The notes beneath the pieces are model-generated. The model was not told the DNA's origin, made no database searches, and was given only the letters and a program-made list of their open reading frames with translations. Made by a program: the position numbers and the translations under genes. 64,000 nt of DNA from the NCBI GenBank assembly GCA_023374025.1, contig SIJG01000001.1:4300616-4364615 (forward strand). Reading direction: 5' to 3'. This DNA comes from Heterodera schachtii. Its lineage: Eukaryota; Nematoda; Chromadorea; Rhabditida; Heteroderidae. Positions 10,517 to 21,500 of the stretch are shown one piece after another (positions within the stretch are counted from its first letter, which is position 1; each line of letters begins with the position of its first letter).

Positions 10517-12903
10517 ATGTCGGGCAAAGCGTCGCGGATGACGCGAAACGTCAAAACACTCATTCCCGAAGCGGTGATTGTTTCTCAATTTTTTTCCATC
10601 CAACGCATTGAATTGAATTGTTTTTGATTTCAGGAGAAAGCAGATGAAAAAACCAGAAAAGCGGCAAAGGAGCTTGAGAGTGTGAGTGATCTCTCCCGTA
10701 AACACGTCACAGAGATGCAGCCGATTTGCTTCAAATTTCATTGGACATGAATTTCTGTCTCCCGAAAATTCACTGAGTTCCCGATTCTTAAATTCGAAAT
10801 CGGATTCTGTTTCTTGAATTTTCTGAATCCGTCGAAATTCATTAATCAGAAATCGTGGTTTCGGTTCTTAAATCAAATCCGTCGAATGTTTTGTTCACGA
10901 TTCTTAAATTCGAATCGTGTTTCAATCTAAATCCGACTGTTTCCCGCTTATCAAATTCGAAGTCGGATTTCTGATTCTTGAATTCTGAATCCGTCAAAAT
11001 TTCGTTTCCGATTTTTAAATTTGGAATCGGTTGCATCCCTAACACGGCACCTACGTTCAACTATACATCACATAACCATTTTTTGCATTTAGTTCCTGGT
11101 CTCACTGAGTCCGTTCAACAAGAAATGGGAAGTGGAGCGCACGCTCAGTTCTGGCGCCTACGGCGTGGTGTTTTTGTGCAATGATCCGTTAGAGGAGTGA
11201 GTTTTTCTTGGCCCTCTGCTGCTGCTGGTGTTGGTGGATTAAGCCATGATTTATCCCCATCTTTTGCTTATGATTTTGATCCATTTTCAACAAAACAGCA
11301 TCAAAGGCGTCGTGAAGGTTGCGCGTGCGGAGTCCGGAAGTGAAACGGCCGAGTGGGAGGCAGCTGTCATGGACAAAGTCACGAAAAATGTACGCCTCGG
11401 CAAAATGCCAATTTCATCATACATAACAGGGATGGCACGGAATTCAAATTTTCGAGAAAAACTCGGAAATTTTGGCGAAAGAAAAATTAATTTTTCGCAA
11501 TTTTTGAAATTTTCGTTTTTGAAAAAATTATTAGGGCTAGGAAATGCCATTCCTGCGATATACATAATACATTTTGTTACACAACACCAAGCTAATATCC
11601 CTTTCTCATTTTTACCCACAGGCACACGGAAAGAGCATAAACATTGTCAAACTCCTGGACAAGGGCGTTCTGGTTGCTCCGGACAACAGTCGGCTGAACT
11701 TCATGGTGCTCGAATTCTGCGAATTGCAAGTCAAGAAATACATTGGCTCTGTGTGTGCATTTTGTTTGTCTTTACACACAGAATTGTTGGTACTTTTGCG
11801 TTTTAGTGAACCCGATCAAAAAAAAAAACCATAATTCTTTCAAACAAAAAAAAAATCGAAGAAATTCCAACTTAATTAGGGTTGTCGTCCCTATGGCTTT
11901 TCATTTGGTTCACTAAACTGCGCTAAAGTGCCCAATTGTTTATGATCATCATCATCATCATATGCCATGTTTTTGTTTAAGCGACCGGCTGGACCTCCAC
12001 GAAGGGCTCGCGTCTGTCAAGTGTTGCTGGGAGCGTTGAAGGCCATTTACGACATGCACAACCAAGGACTGTTGCACCGTGACTTGAAGCCGGAAAACAT
12101 GGGCATTTTGTCGAGGGCCGACCCGGTCACTGTGCTTTACGATTTGGGCATGTCACGCATGTTTACCAACCAATTGGGACAAGTAAATCTTGTCTATGAC
12201 TTGTTGACTATGTACATATCCCGCCCTCTCTCTGTGTTTAGGTGCGCGATCCACGAACTGTTGTCCCGTTCAAGGGCACCGTTGAGTGGGCATCGGGCCA
12301 TGCGCTCAAGGGGCGTGAGCAGGTGCGGTGCCATTTTGGCAAAATGACTGCCTATTCAATCACTTTTATTTCCTCCCCAACATTTCAGACTCGTTGGGAC
12401 GATTTGATCGCTTGGCTGTACATTGCTGTGGAACTGTTTGACCCGGACATACTCACCGAATCGCCGTACCCGTGGGACAATCACAGGATCAACAACACCA
12501 AAGTGATTGGCGATTGATTTATTTCATTCAATTGATTTGATATTATTTGCGAGTTTTTCAGGCCGTTCGTTATCTGAAGAGCTCGTACTCGCCGGCCAAA
12601 ATTCTGCTCAAGAACTGGTAAGGATTGGTGGCATGGCATCATTAATGTGTTACTAATGATCGCTAATTATTCCCGTCATTTAGCCCGCGTCAATTCTATT
12701 CCATCCACACGTATTTGTATTGCGGTAATCGTCTGCTTGTGCCGGACTATGCATTCCTTGCCGACAAAGTTGGACAAGCGATGGAAGAAATCCAGGAGCA
12801 GATCAAAAGTGGTGGTGCGGCTAGCAAACAGCCCCAGCAGTCCGCGGCTTCCGTGGCAATCGGCAAAAGCTCTGTGGGTCAGTCGATGGTCAGCAAACGC
12901 TAA
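10517..12903 (+). CDS. CK1-superfamily protein kinase (nematode-type, divergent)
   Basis: Exons 10517-10573, 10634-10681, 11093-11196, 11299-11389, 11622-11750, 11982-12182, 12242-12322, 12389-12502, 12562-12617, 12684-12903 join in phase to 366 residues. The glycine loop is LSSGAYGVVF (about 53-62), with K76 in VVKVA, the catalytic loop HRDLKPEN (175-182, catalytic D177), DLG (197-199) in place of DFG, and GTVEWASGHALKGREQTRWDD, which is the CK1/TTBK-type substitute for APE. The last 50 residues are Gln/Ser/Ala-rich. Expected function is Ser/Thr phosphorylation of unknown substrates. The loop between about 140 and 160 (GSRPAGPPRRARVCQ) is odd and could hide a mis-set splice acceptor. Intron 4 carries a MITE. 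The start was chosen because ATG 10517 follows the TATA box and has a short basic leader. The CK1/TTBK-like family is clear; no particular orthologue is claimed. Confidence 0.9.
11427..11559 (+). mobile_element. Small hAT-type MITE in kinase intron 4
   Basis: It starts CAGGGATGGCACGGAATTC and ends with the inverted GGAAATGCCATTCCTG plus four extra bases. The 8-mer ATACATAA flanks both sides (11,419-11,426 and 11,560-11,567), as expected for a hAT target duplication. The same terminus opens the element at 57,145. Confidence 0.75.
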
Positions 12904-13121
12904 TTGGGAAAACGATGCTCAAAAATTGATCCTTAATGATGCTATTATATGTTTATGTATGTAATGTATATGCATTTATTGCATTGTTGTATTTTACGAA
13001 ATATTGTGTTTGTGTAAAAAATTATGTCTAACAGTTTGATCAAATTTAAGTTGTAATTTTTAGTAGAACAAAATGCCGAAAATTTAAATCATTTTCGACT
13101 TTTCGTGCGGCCAAGCCGTAC

Positions 13122-13769
13122 ATGACACGGTTTGATGAATTTGTTGCTGCCGGTGCAGTGGAACGCATGGAGCCGCATCAGTGTGACAAGAGTGGCCTGG
13201 TGTTGCGCGAATTGTTGGCCTGCTCAATTGAAGTGGCGGCACGCGAGCGGCGGAACCGTAACAACCCGAAACTGCGCGTTCTGTTCTTGTCAGGTCCATT
13301 TTTCTTCCTTTATGATGTACATTTGGTGGAAGCAGGTCGCACCCCTCTCGCCGAAATAATTAAAAAAAAATTTTTTTTTTTTTTGATATTTCTCGACGTG
13401 CGAGGGACTGGGAGATTCCAGGATTTTGTGCTTGGATTGGGATACCGACGGCCCTTTTTCGGTCATCAGTTTTGTTTTTTGCCTAATTTTAAACATGAAT
13501 TTGATGAAAAGAGGGGGCGGGCCCGCGATGCCTATTTATGCCGTCGATGAAATTTTGTGCATTTAATAAAATTTTCAAAAAAAAAATTTCCATTATTTTG
13601 AGGCAGCCGCTTTTGGGTGGGGGGAGTTGTCCAATTTTAAAAAATTAAAAACATAATTTTGAACAATTTTTCAGCAATGATTGGCCCGAAGTCGGACGAT
13701 GCGACAAAATTGGGCAACAGTCAAATTGAATTGGTAAATGCCGGCCAATTTGTGGAGCAATTCAAATGA
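13122..13769 (+). CDS. Small two-exon gene, product unknown
   Basis: Exon 13122-13293 ends in phase 1 at a GT donor (GTCCAT). Exon 13675-13769 follows a TTTTTCAG acceptor and restores the same frame, giving 88 residues. The protein starts MTRFDEFVAAGAVERMEPHQ, has a Leu-rich middle (VLRELLACSIEVAARERR), a hydrophobic LRVLFLSAMIG junction and ends VNAGQFVEQFK. I recognise no domain. The frame stays open upstream to about 13,050 without an ATG, so a further 5' exon or trans-splicing near the TTTTTAG at 13,058-13,063 is possible. It lies 218 bp after the kinase stop on the same strand, close enough for a nematode operon, which is only an inference. Confidence 0.5.
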
Positions 13770-13834
13770 CGGAATAGCGGGAAGGAATTTTGAATAGGAA
13801 ATAGCTCTGCTCCATTGCACCAAAAATATTTTCC

Positions 13835-13840
13835 AATAAA
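13835..13840 (+). terminator. Polyadenylation signal AATAAA
   Basis: A canonical AATAAA lies 66 nt after the stop codon at 13,769 and fits the small two-exon gene. Confidence 0.5.
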
Positions 13841-15550
13841 ATATTCGTTTATTTATTTTATTTTTGTTCCCCCCATTTAATTTGTTTGCTCCTTTTTTGA
13901 GGCTTGGATTTTGGGGAAAATTTTTATCGCCCACCCCGAAATTTTATTGTGCCTTCATTTGTATACTTAATTGCTAATTAATAATTTTAAAATCCATTTT
14001 TCTGTTATAAATCATATAGAACACTTACAATTAGTTTGATTTTAGTGATGACGAGAGTCTCGGTTTTATTTTTTGAAAATTTGCACCCTCTCCTCAAGGT
14101 CCATTTGCCTCTCATTTGTCTCACTGATTTAATACATAGTTAAAATTGCGACATCCTTAATTTATTTGTTTCACTTTTCTGTTTTTGTTTGTTTCACTTT
14201 TCTGTATATTGTTCCCTTCAACAACCATATTTGATTTGAAAATTCACTTTTTCCTTTTACACCCGCCGGCCGCTTCATCATTATTTGCTTGCTATACTGG
14301 TTCAATACAACATTCAAAATTACAAATCCACCTTAATCCTTTTTCTTTGTGTTTGTTTTGATGAAAATAAATGTTTGCTAAATAGTCAATGCTTTTTTGC
14401 GCAAAAAAAAACTACTGTAAATTCTTCCGGCATACGGTTTTATAATGCTTTAAGTAAAATAGAGAAGCGGGGGAAGGAGGGGGGACACAGAAATAGAAGT
14501 TGGGAGCCATGGAAAGCGCAGAAAACAATGTGACGGATGAGAAATTAATGTGTGCGCGAAAATGGCATTTGGGCAAAATTACATAATTAATTATTAATTA
14601 AATATGCTAATGAGGGGAAAAAAAGGGGCGGGGATAGAAAAAGCACAATTTTAAAAGGGTAAATGAAATTGTTTGGCTAATGTAAAAAAATAATTGGGCG
14701 AAATTTGGTCCAATTTTAGACAGGATTCTGAGATTTTTAGCTATAAACTTTATGTACATATATTTTGATCGGGCACCAAATTTCGCCCGCAGGGCATAAT
14801 ATTTTATGAGCAATTTTTAGATGAAAATGGGGAAACGGGAATCAATTAAAAGCTGATCAGAGGACAACAATTAAATCGATCTTTCACTGTGATTACGATT
14901 TGCTCTGATCAGCAAAAAAAAAAAACCGTACAAAATGACAAAAATAAACAAAAAATTAAAAAAAATGGTGAAATAGAATTTTGAAGTGAACAGGAAAAAA
15001 ATTGTAATTGAGCACATGGAAGAAAACATTTTCTTCTCTCAGCAGGCACATAAAAGTAGAGAAATTTGGAATATTTTTCGGTTTCATATTTGTTTTTTTA
15101 ATGTTCGTTTTTGGCGCCCATACAATTTTTAAAAACCGAAAATTTTTGGGGCGATGAATTACGGTAGGAGTCGGGAAAGTATGGTAATTCGATCGTATCA
15201 TAAGACATTTTGGCATTCTCACTCTTTCTCTGGCTTTGATTCACAAGGCCAAAATCGCACAATTTCGCCTTCCTTTTTTTATTCCACCAAATTCTGTTCT
15301 CATGGTCTCTGACTTTCGCGCCTAAAAGTTTTAGAAAAATAATTTCTTTTTATTTTTGTAATTTTTTATTTTTTCAATCTCTTTTTTTTTGAAAATTTTT
15401 TTACTTTATTTTTTTAAATTTTTGATATTTTTTGTTCAAAAAATAGTGGGAATTTTAAATAATTTTAATCTCTATTTTTAAAAATAGAGATTTTAACAAT
15501 TTTAAAGATTTTCATTTATTTTTGTAAGAAAAACTTTTTTTTTTAAATCT
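13841..15550. other. Intergenic DNA, no gene supported
   Basis: A/T-rich with T- and A-runs. A short inverted pair GCTGATCAGAG / CTCTGATCAGC lies at about 14,852-14,912. Open frames lack splice context or recognisable content. The region separates two convergent transcripts. Confidence 0.55.
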
Positions 15551-15556
15551 TTTATT
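15551..15556 (-). terminator. Polyadenylation signal (AATAAA on minus strand)
   Basis: TTTATT on the plus strand, 22 nt past the TAA at 15,578-15,580 of the long minus-strand gene. A second AATAAA overlaps that stop codon. Confidence 0.5.
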
Positions 15557-15577
15557 ATTCCCCAAAATATAATTTCT

Positions 15578-18500
15578 TTATTTATTGTGTCGAATTTCCC
15601 CCCTTGGGGGTGGGGCATCTGATTTGATTTTCTCGACCTGAAGTCGCCCGGGTGTGCCTCGTGGTCGGCACCGTCCAATTTGCGGTGGTCCGCGTGCGCC
15701 TTCGTCTCGCGCGAGTACGTCTCATAGCCGCCCGGAATCTCGCGATGGTACTGCTTCTCTCGTCCATGTTGCCCGGTATCCGCATCAGTCGCGCGTCGCG
15801 GAACTCGCTCTCCAAGCGCGCCATGTCGTCAGCGTATCTGATTGTGGCATACTGTAATGTAGTGATGAGAGGTGGAGAGAAATACATAGAGTGGCGGAAA
15901 GGGAGAGAGAGAGAGAGATAGGGGGGGGGGGGAGACAGAGAGAGAAGAGAGAAATCATGGGGGAAGGAGAGAGGAGAAATAAGAGAGCGAAAAAGAGGAG
16001 GTGGAGACAGAGAGAGGAGAAAAAGAGAAAGGGAGAAAGAAAGAGAGAGAGAGAGAAAGGAAATAGGAGAAAGAGTGGGGGAAGGAAAGAGGGAAAAAAA
16101 GAGAAAATGAGAGAGAAATGAAAGAGAGAGAGACGGGCAGAGAGAGAGGGAGAGAGAGAGTGGTGGGAGAGAAAGAAAGCCTACACATTCGCATGCCCGA
16201 CAATGGGTCCGCCACCGCCGCCGCGGCGCGGCGTGCCCTCCTCCCAGTCGGTGTACGAGCGTGCCTTTTGCAGTGCATGTACACTACCACCACCTCCGGC
16301 TCCTCCTCCACTGCTGAACTCGTCCGCGGCGGCGGCGCCGGAGGCCCGACGGTTCGGCGGCGGTTCCGGGCCCCAGTCCGAGCGGCGGTCAAGCGTAGGC
16401 GGAAACTCCACAAACGGTTCCGCGCGTCGGTTGAATGTTGAGTAATGGGTGCCACCGCCACCGCCGCCGCCTCGGTTCATCGCGGCCGCGCCGCCGTCAC
16501 TGTCCCGGTAGAACACGTCACGCGTGGAGTGCGCTTTGTGCACGCGGTGTGCCTACGGGAAAAAAGCAATTTAAAAAATGCCACCATAGGACAGCGGACG
16601 AATTTTTTCCTCATTATGGCGTCGTCATTCCCTCGTAAAAAATTTTTAAAATTGCAAATTCCAAAAAAAAATTCTTTGAGTTTTTTGCAAGAAATTTTAG
16701 GGAAAAAAATAAAAAATAAATTTTTTTTTTCCGAAAAAATTCTTAGAATTTTTTGCATCGAAAGAAAATTTAAAAATAAATGAAAAAATTTAAAGTTTTT
16801 TAAAATTTTTAGGGTTTAGCAAGCATTTTTTTAAAGAAAATTTTCTAATTTTTTCCAAAAAAAATTTCAAATTTCAAAAAAATCTTTGGAAGTAATAAAT
16901 GGTCAGTTAATCTTTAACCCTGTGATCATGGACAAAAATCCGGGTTTCTTGTCAACCTTCACATTGTTGGCACCCCCTCCAGCAGCGGTGGTGCCGTTCT
17001 GTCGCACTTCGCCATTTGGCGCATATTTCAAATGGCCATGGCGTAACGAGTCCGACAGCGAGCCGTAACGCGTGTGCTGCTGTTGATGGGCAAAAAGCCT
17101 TTTTAGGGGATATAATCATAATTAATGGGGGAAATCGAAAAAATCATTAATCATTTGAGATAATTATACGAACTATAAGGAGTATCCTGTAAATTTTAGT
17201 TGAGTTTTTGAGTGGTGGAAAGGGTAAAATTTGTAAAAAAAATTAAATTAAATCGAAAATTAAAAATACTTATTTTCAAGTCTCCTTTCGGCCTATTACA
17301 TTTTGTTGGCCCCATTTTAAAATTTGAGTGCTTCTGATATCAAGTTTAGAAAATGGATGAAAATTAAAAATTTTTCGCTTAATTGCAAAATTTTCACTGT
17401 TATTTATGGCTTTAATTCGATTTCGATTAGTCAATAAAATTTAAACTAATTAATTACATACAGTACACCCACCGTTTTGCTGTCATCCACCGCCGCCGCC
17501 GCCCGCATAGTAGCGATCGGAGGACGAGTCAAAGCCGCCTCCACCACCACCGCTACGCACAGAACGCGTGCCACCACCGCCGCCCTCATAAGTGATCGGC
17601 AAATGGTGTTCCATCGCCGCATGACTACCGTAACCGTTCATGTACGCGCCGCGCGAGGCCCGCGACGCGGAGCTGCTACGGTAGCCGCCTTACGGTGGAA
17701 AAATTATTGCTTTTTTAATTAGACCCCCTAAATTAATATTTTCCCTTTTAACTTACCGCCTTCTCGTGATCCGCCGCCCCAGGACCCGTACTGGTATTCC
17801 TGATGCGCACCACCGCCGCACCACCGCCGTTGCTGCTGTGATGGCTGCGCTGCATTCGGCGACTTTTGTGCCGGCGCTCCTTGCGGATCACACGCCGTTC
17901 GACCTGGCAAAATTTGAAAATTTAGGATGAAATACAGTATGGCACACTCTAAACCGTCATACATCCCATGAGGGAGACTACGTATAAGGACCGGCTAAAA
18001 TCCATCGTATCCAGCGCATCTGGGTTTACTGTATAACAACAACCGGCGAAAAACCGTACCCTATCCCATGTGGATGAAGCACGGTCTAGGCACAAGCTTA
18101 AAACCGTTCAGTACATTATGAGGGATAAGGTAGAACACCGGCGGAACCCGTACCCTATCCCAGCTGGGTCGGTATAGGCACCGGATAAATCCTCCATCCA
18201 ATGTGGAATACAGTGGAAGGATAGTCGAGAATGCTACCGTATTCCATTGCCCGTGGAACGGTAAAGCTGAAAACTGTACCCCGTGCGCTTTTTCTCTTCC
18301 ACACGGTGTACAGTGTGTTTGATGGCCGGCGCCGCTTTGACAACTTCGCGCCGTACTTCGACCACCTCGCGACGGACCGGCGACCGGCGCACAATTGGCG
18401 GCGGCGCTTCAACCTTCACAATGGCACGCTCCTTCAGCGGGGGAAGCAAATTTTATGAATGTTTTGCCAAACTTTGACTGTCCTTGAAAAATACAGGTGC

Positions 18501-21500
18501 CCTTGAATTTTTTAGTTTAAAAATGCTTTAATTTCAGTCGAAAAATTCACTTTTATTCAAGAAATTGACCGTCCCTGTCCCTTTTCGGCCCATAAATTAT
18601 GTGGCCCGTCCTTAAAAAGCGCGTACTTAAAATTAAGGACAGCCAAAGGATACAATTTTTTTAAAGAAAAAAAAGCAATAAAGCTCTATTGAATGGCAAA
18701 TGTGTTGCATAATGTAGGTATATACATTATTATGCTAAAGCGGGTTTAAGCAACGGATTTTCGCCAAGAAGCGACACACTAAAAATGGTACTTTATACAG
18801 TAAGCTCTGCTGCAGCAAGAGTACGGTAAAATTGCAAAATATGGTATCACATAACAAATTGTGTCCGAGAATATGTGAAGGTGCATTATCGAAAATGTGG
18901 TGCATCTCATGAAAAGATGTGCCGCCCCATGCGTAAAAACAACAGTTCGCTAATTGGAACAACTAATTAATTTCTTGTTTGTGCCAACCCATCCATACTA
19001 ATTAGCTAATTAGACCATTAAATAAATAAGCCTTAACTTTTATCTTCATATCAACACTTACTGTTTACTTTTAGAAAAATTTTTTTAATAAAAATTATAA
19101 AAAGCTGAAAATTCAAAAAATAATTTTTATTTTAGTGATGGCATTTGTGCCATCTTGGTCTGTTTGTTGTTGTTGTTGTGGTTGTGAGTGCTCGTGTACA
19201 ACCAACAAACAAAACAACACATTATGGAGTTGCTGCCGTGTGCCATGTGGTGACTGAAGATCACATGCCATGCCGTGCCGTGGTATGATGTGATGTGTGA
19301 CCTTTGTGCCATGTGTGAACAACCAAACTACGGCACCGACCTTTGTTGCGTGTCGGCTGCCGTTAGTCGCGGTCGTCCGCGTCGTCGTCGTGACATGTCC
19401 GTTCCGCAGCAACTGTCGCTGGGGCGGTTGCGGTTGCGACGAGGTGGACGCATGCGACGCGGACGAACTCGTCCCAGCGCCCATGGACGTGCGCACGCGC
19501 AAAAGCATGCCGTCGACGTCGCCGTCTGCCGGCGCCGGCACGTTCACGGTGACCAACGAGCGGGGGCTGAACGAGCTGCTGCCGTTGAACTGCCACATGG
19601 AGGAGGAGGTGTCCTGCTTGCCATCGGCGGAGAGGGGCACAATAATGCAAAATTTGGTGCCCCCTAGGGGGGTGAGAATACACAAGAAATTCAGAAATTC
19701 TGAGACCGGGGGGCGGGGGTAGGCTAAAAAAATGCCGAGGAGATCCGGGTAGGCAAAAAAAAAATTGTCGGGGATCAGGGTCAGGGGCTAAGCCCAAGCC
19801 CACATAAAAATATGACGCATCAACAGGTTGAGTCCCACAACTCCATCCACCACATCACCTCAATCTAATCCCCTCTAATCAGGCATGGCATATTTGTGAA
19901 TTCGTTTAAAACTTGGTCAATGTCTAATCAGTTTTCTGTCTTGGTACGAAAAACCTACAGAGTATGATCATGCGTAGATAATGCATAAATTGTCGAAAAT
20001 TTTTAAAGAAAAATTGGCTGCTACGAAAAAAGAGAAAAGAAATCTTCTTTTTTTTTTTTTTTAGTTTAACCAATTTGCAGACGCATTTGCTTGGCTCTAA
20101 CTTTTTAGTACAAATTAAGGACACTCGAGGGAAAATGCCAACACACAAAAGCTACCGTATTTACTGAATTAGTGCCTCACAAACTAGGGGACTGTATTTT
20201 TCGGTACATTACTTCCCCCCCCCCCCCCCCGCTAAAGTTTTATAGCGATTTTTTCTAAAAATGTTCAAAATAAAGCCCCCCCCCCCGCGGGGGGCGGGGG
20301 ATTCTCTAATCCAGTAAATACGGTAAAGCGAGGCCCATTTTTTGGAGCTCACAGTAACATAGCCGCTGTGCCGGCTTTCCTGTTGATGCAGACGGTGTGC
20401 CGATGTTGAAGAGGAGCGGCTGTCCAAAAAATCGCGAATGTGCTCCTGAAAAAGCATTAGCATTTGGCACAAAGCAGCAGAGGAGCTTTGGCACGAAATA
20501 GAACGATAAGGCATTGACATTTGATTAAAATAATGACAAAATACGACCGATCAGGTTGGACTGATCAGATCTGATCGAATCTTATTGGGCCCGGGACCAG
20601 ATAACTGAAAGGAAATCCAAAAACCAGGGCCTGATCCAAAAGATGATCAGATCATTTATTATATTTATAAGTCATTTTATATCGTAAGTGATCATTAAAA
20701 ATGGGACCAGATCATTTTCAAACACGAATATTGCATTATAATTGGTCAGAGTTCTCTCTGATCAGAATAGCAAATGTGATGTCTAAACTAAACGAAACTC
20801 GAAAAATGTCTGATCACTCAATAACCATCCCTCTGCCAAAAACCCAATTTTAAGGGACCTTATAATATGGATGCATTTGTGGCTCGGACGGCTCCAATTT
20901 GATTTCGGGAAGCGCCTGTAAGCTAAGCCATACACAAAATAAAAAATAAAAAAGCGAACACCGCAAAAAAATCATACAAATTTAAAAAAAAAAATTCTCA
21001 CCGCTTTTGGTATTTGACGAGGCTGAAATTAGAAGGGAATTTGTTTTTTTTTAATTTCACATAAAATTGTTTTCATTATAATTTGTTTGCAATTAAAGCA
21101 GATAAAGCATGTGACCAGTTGCTGCTCGAGATTTGGGGCCTCGCCATTAAAAATTTGCCCGAGTTTTTCCGTTATTTAATCCCCCAACCCTAATCGGTTT
21201 TTCAAAACGCAATTCTAATTACCCGTCAAGAATGTCGGGTTTTTAAAGTAAATAATGACAAGTCAAGAAAACGGATTTTTTTTTAACCAAGCCTAATTCT
21301 TCATCAAAAATTCGAAATAAAATTCTCAATCCTGACCCAATTCATTGGAACAAGCGGATCTCGAGCAGTGCAAAAGCTATGAAAGCACCCAACCAAAGCA
21401 GCGAATAAAAATGACTTCCACGATTGGCACATTCCCTTTCATATACCGTACATATTTTTTAACTTACCGTATGTATTCTTAGAATTACCATAATGAAGGG

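Noticed and set aside
15955..16461. Long open frames with Ser/Leu/Pro or Glu/Arg runs
   Set aside because: They translate the GA-rich intron tract and the antisense of a true exon of the minus-strand gene.
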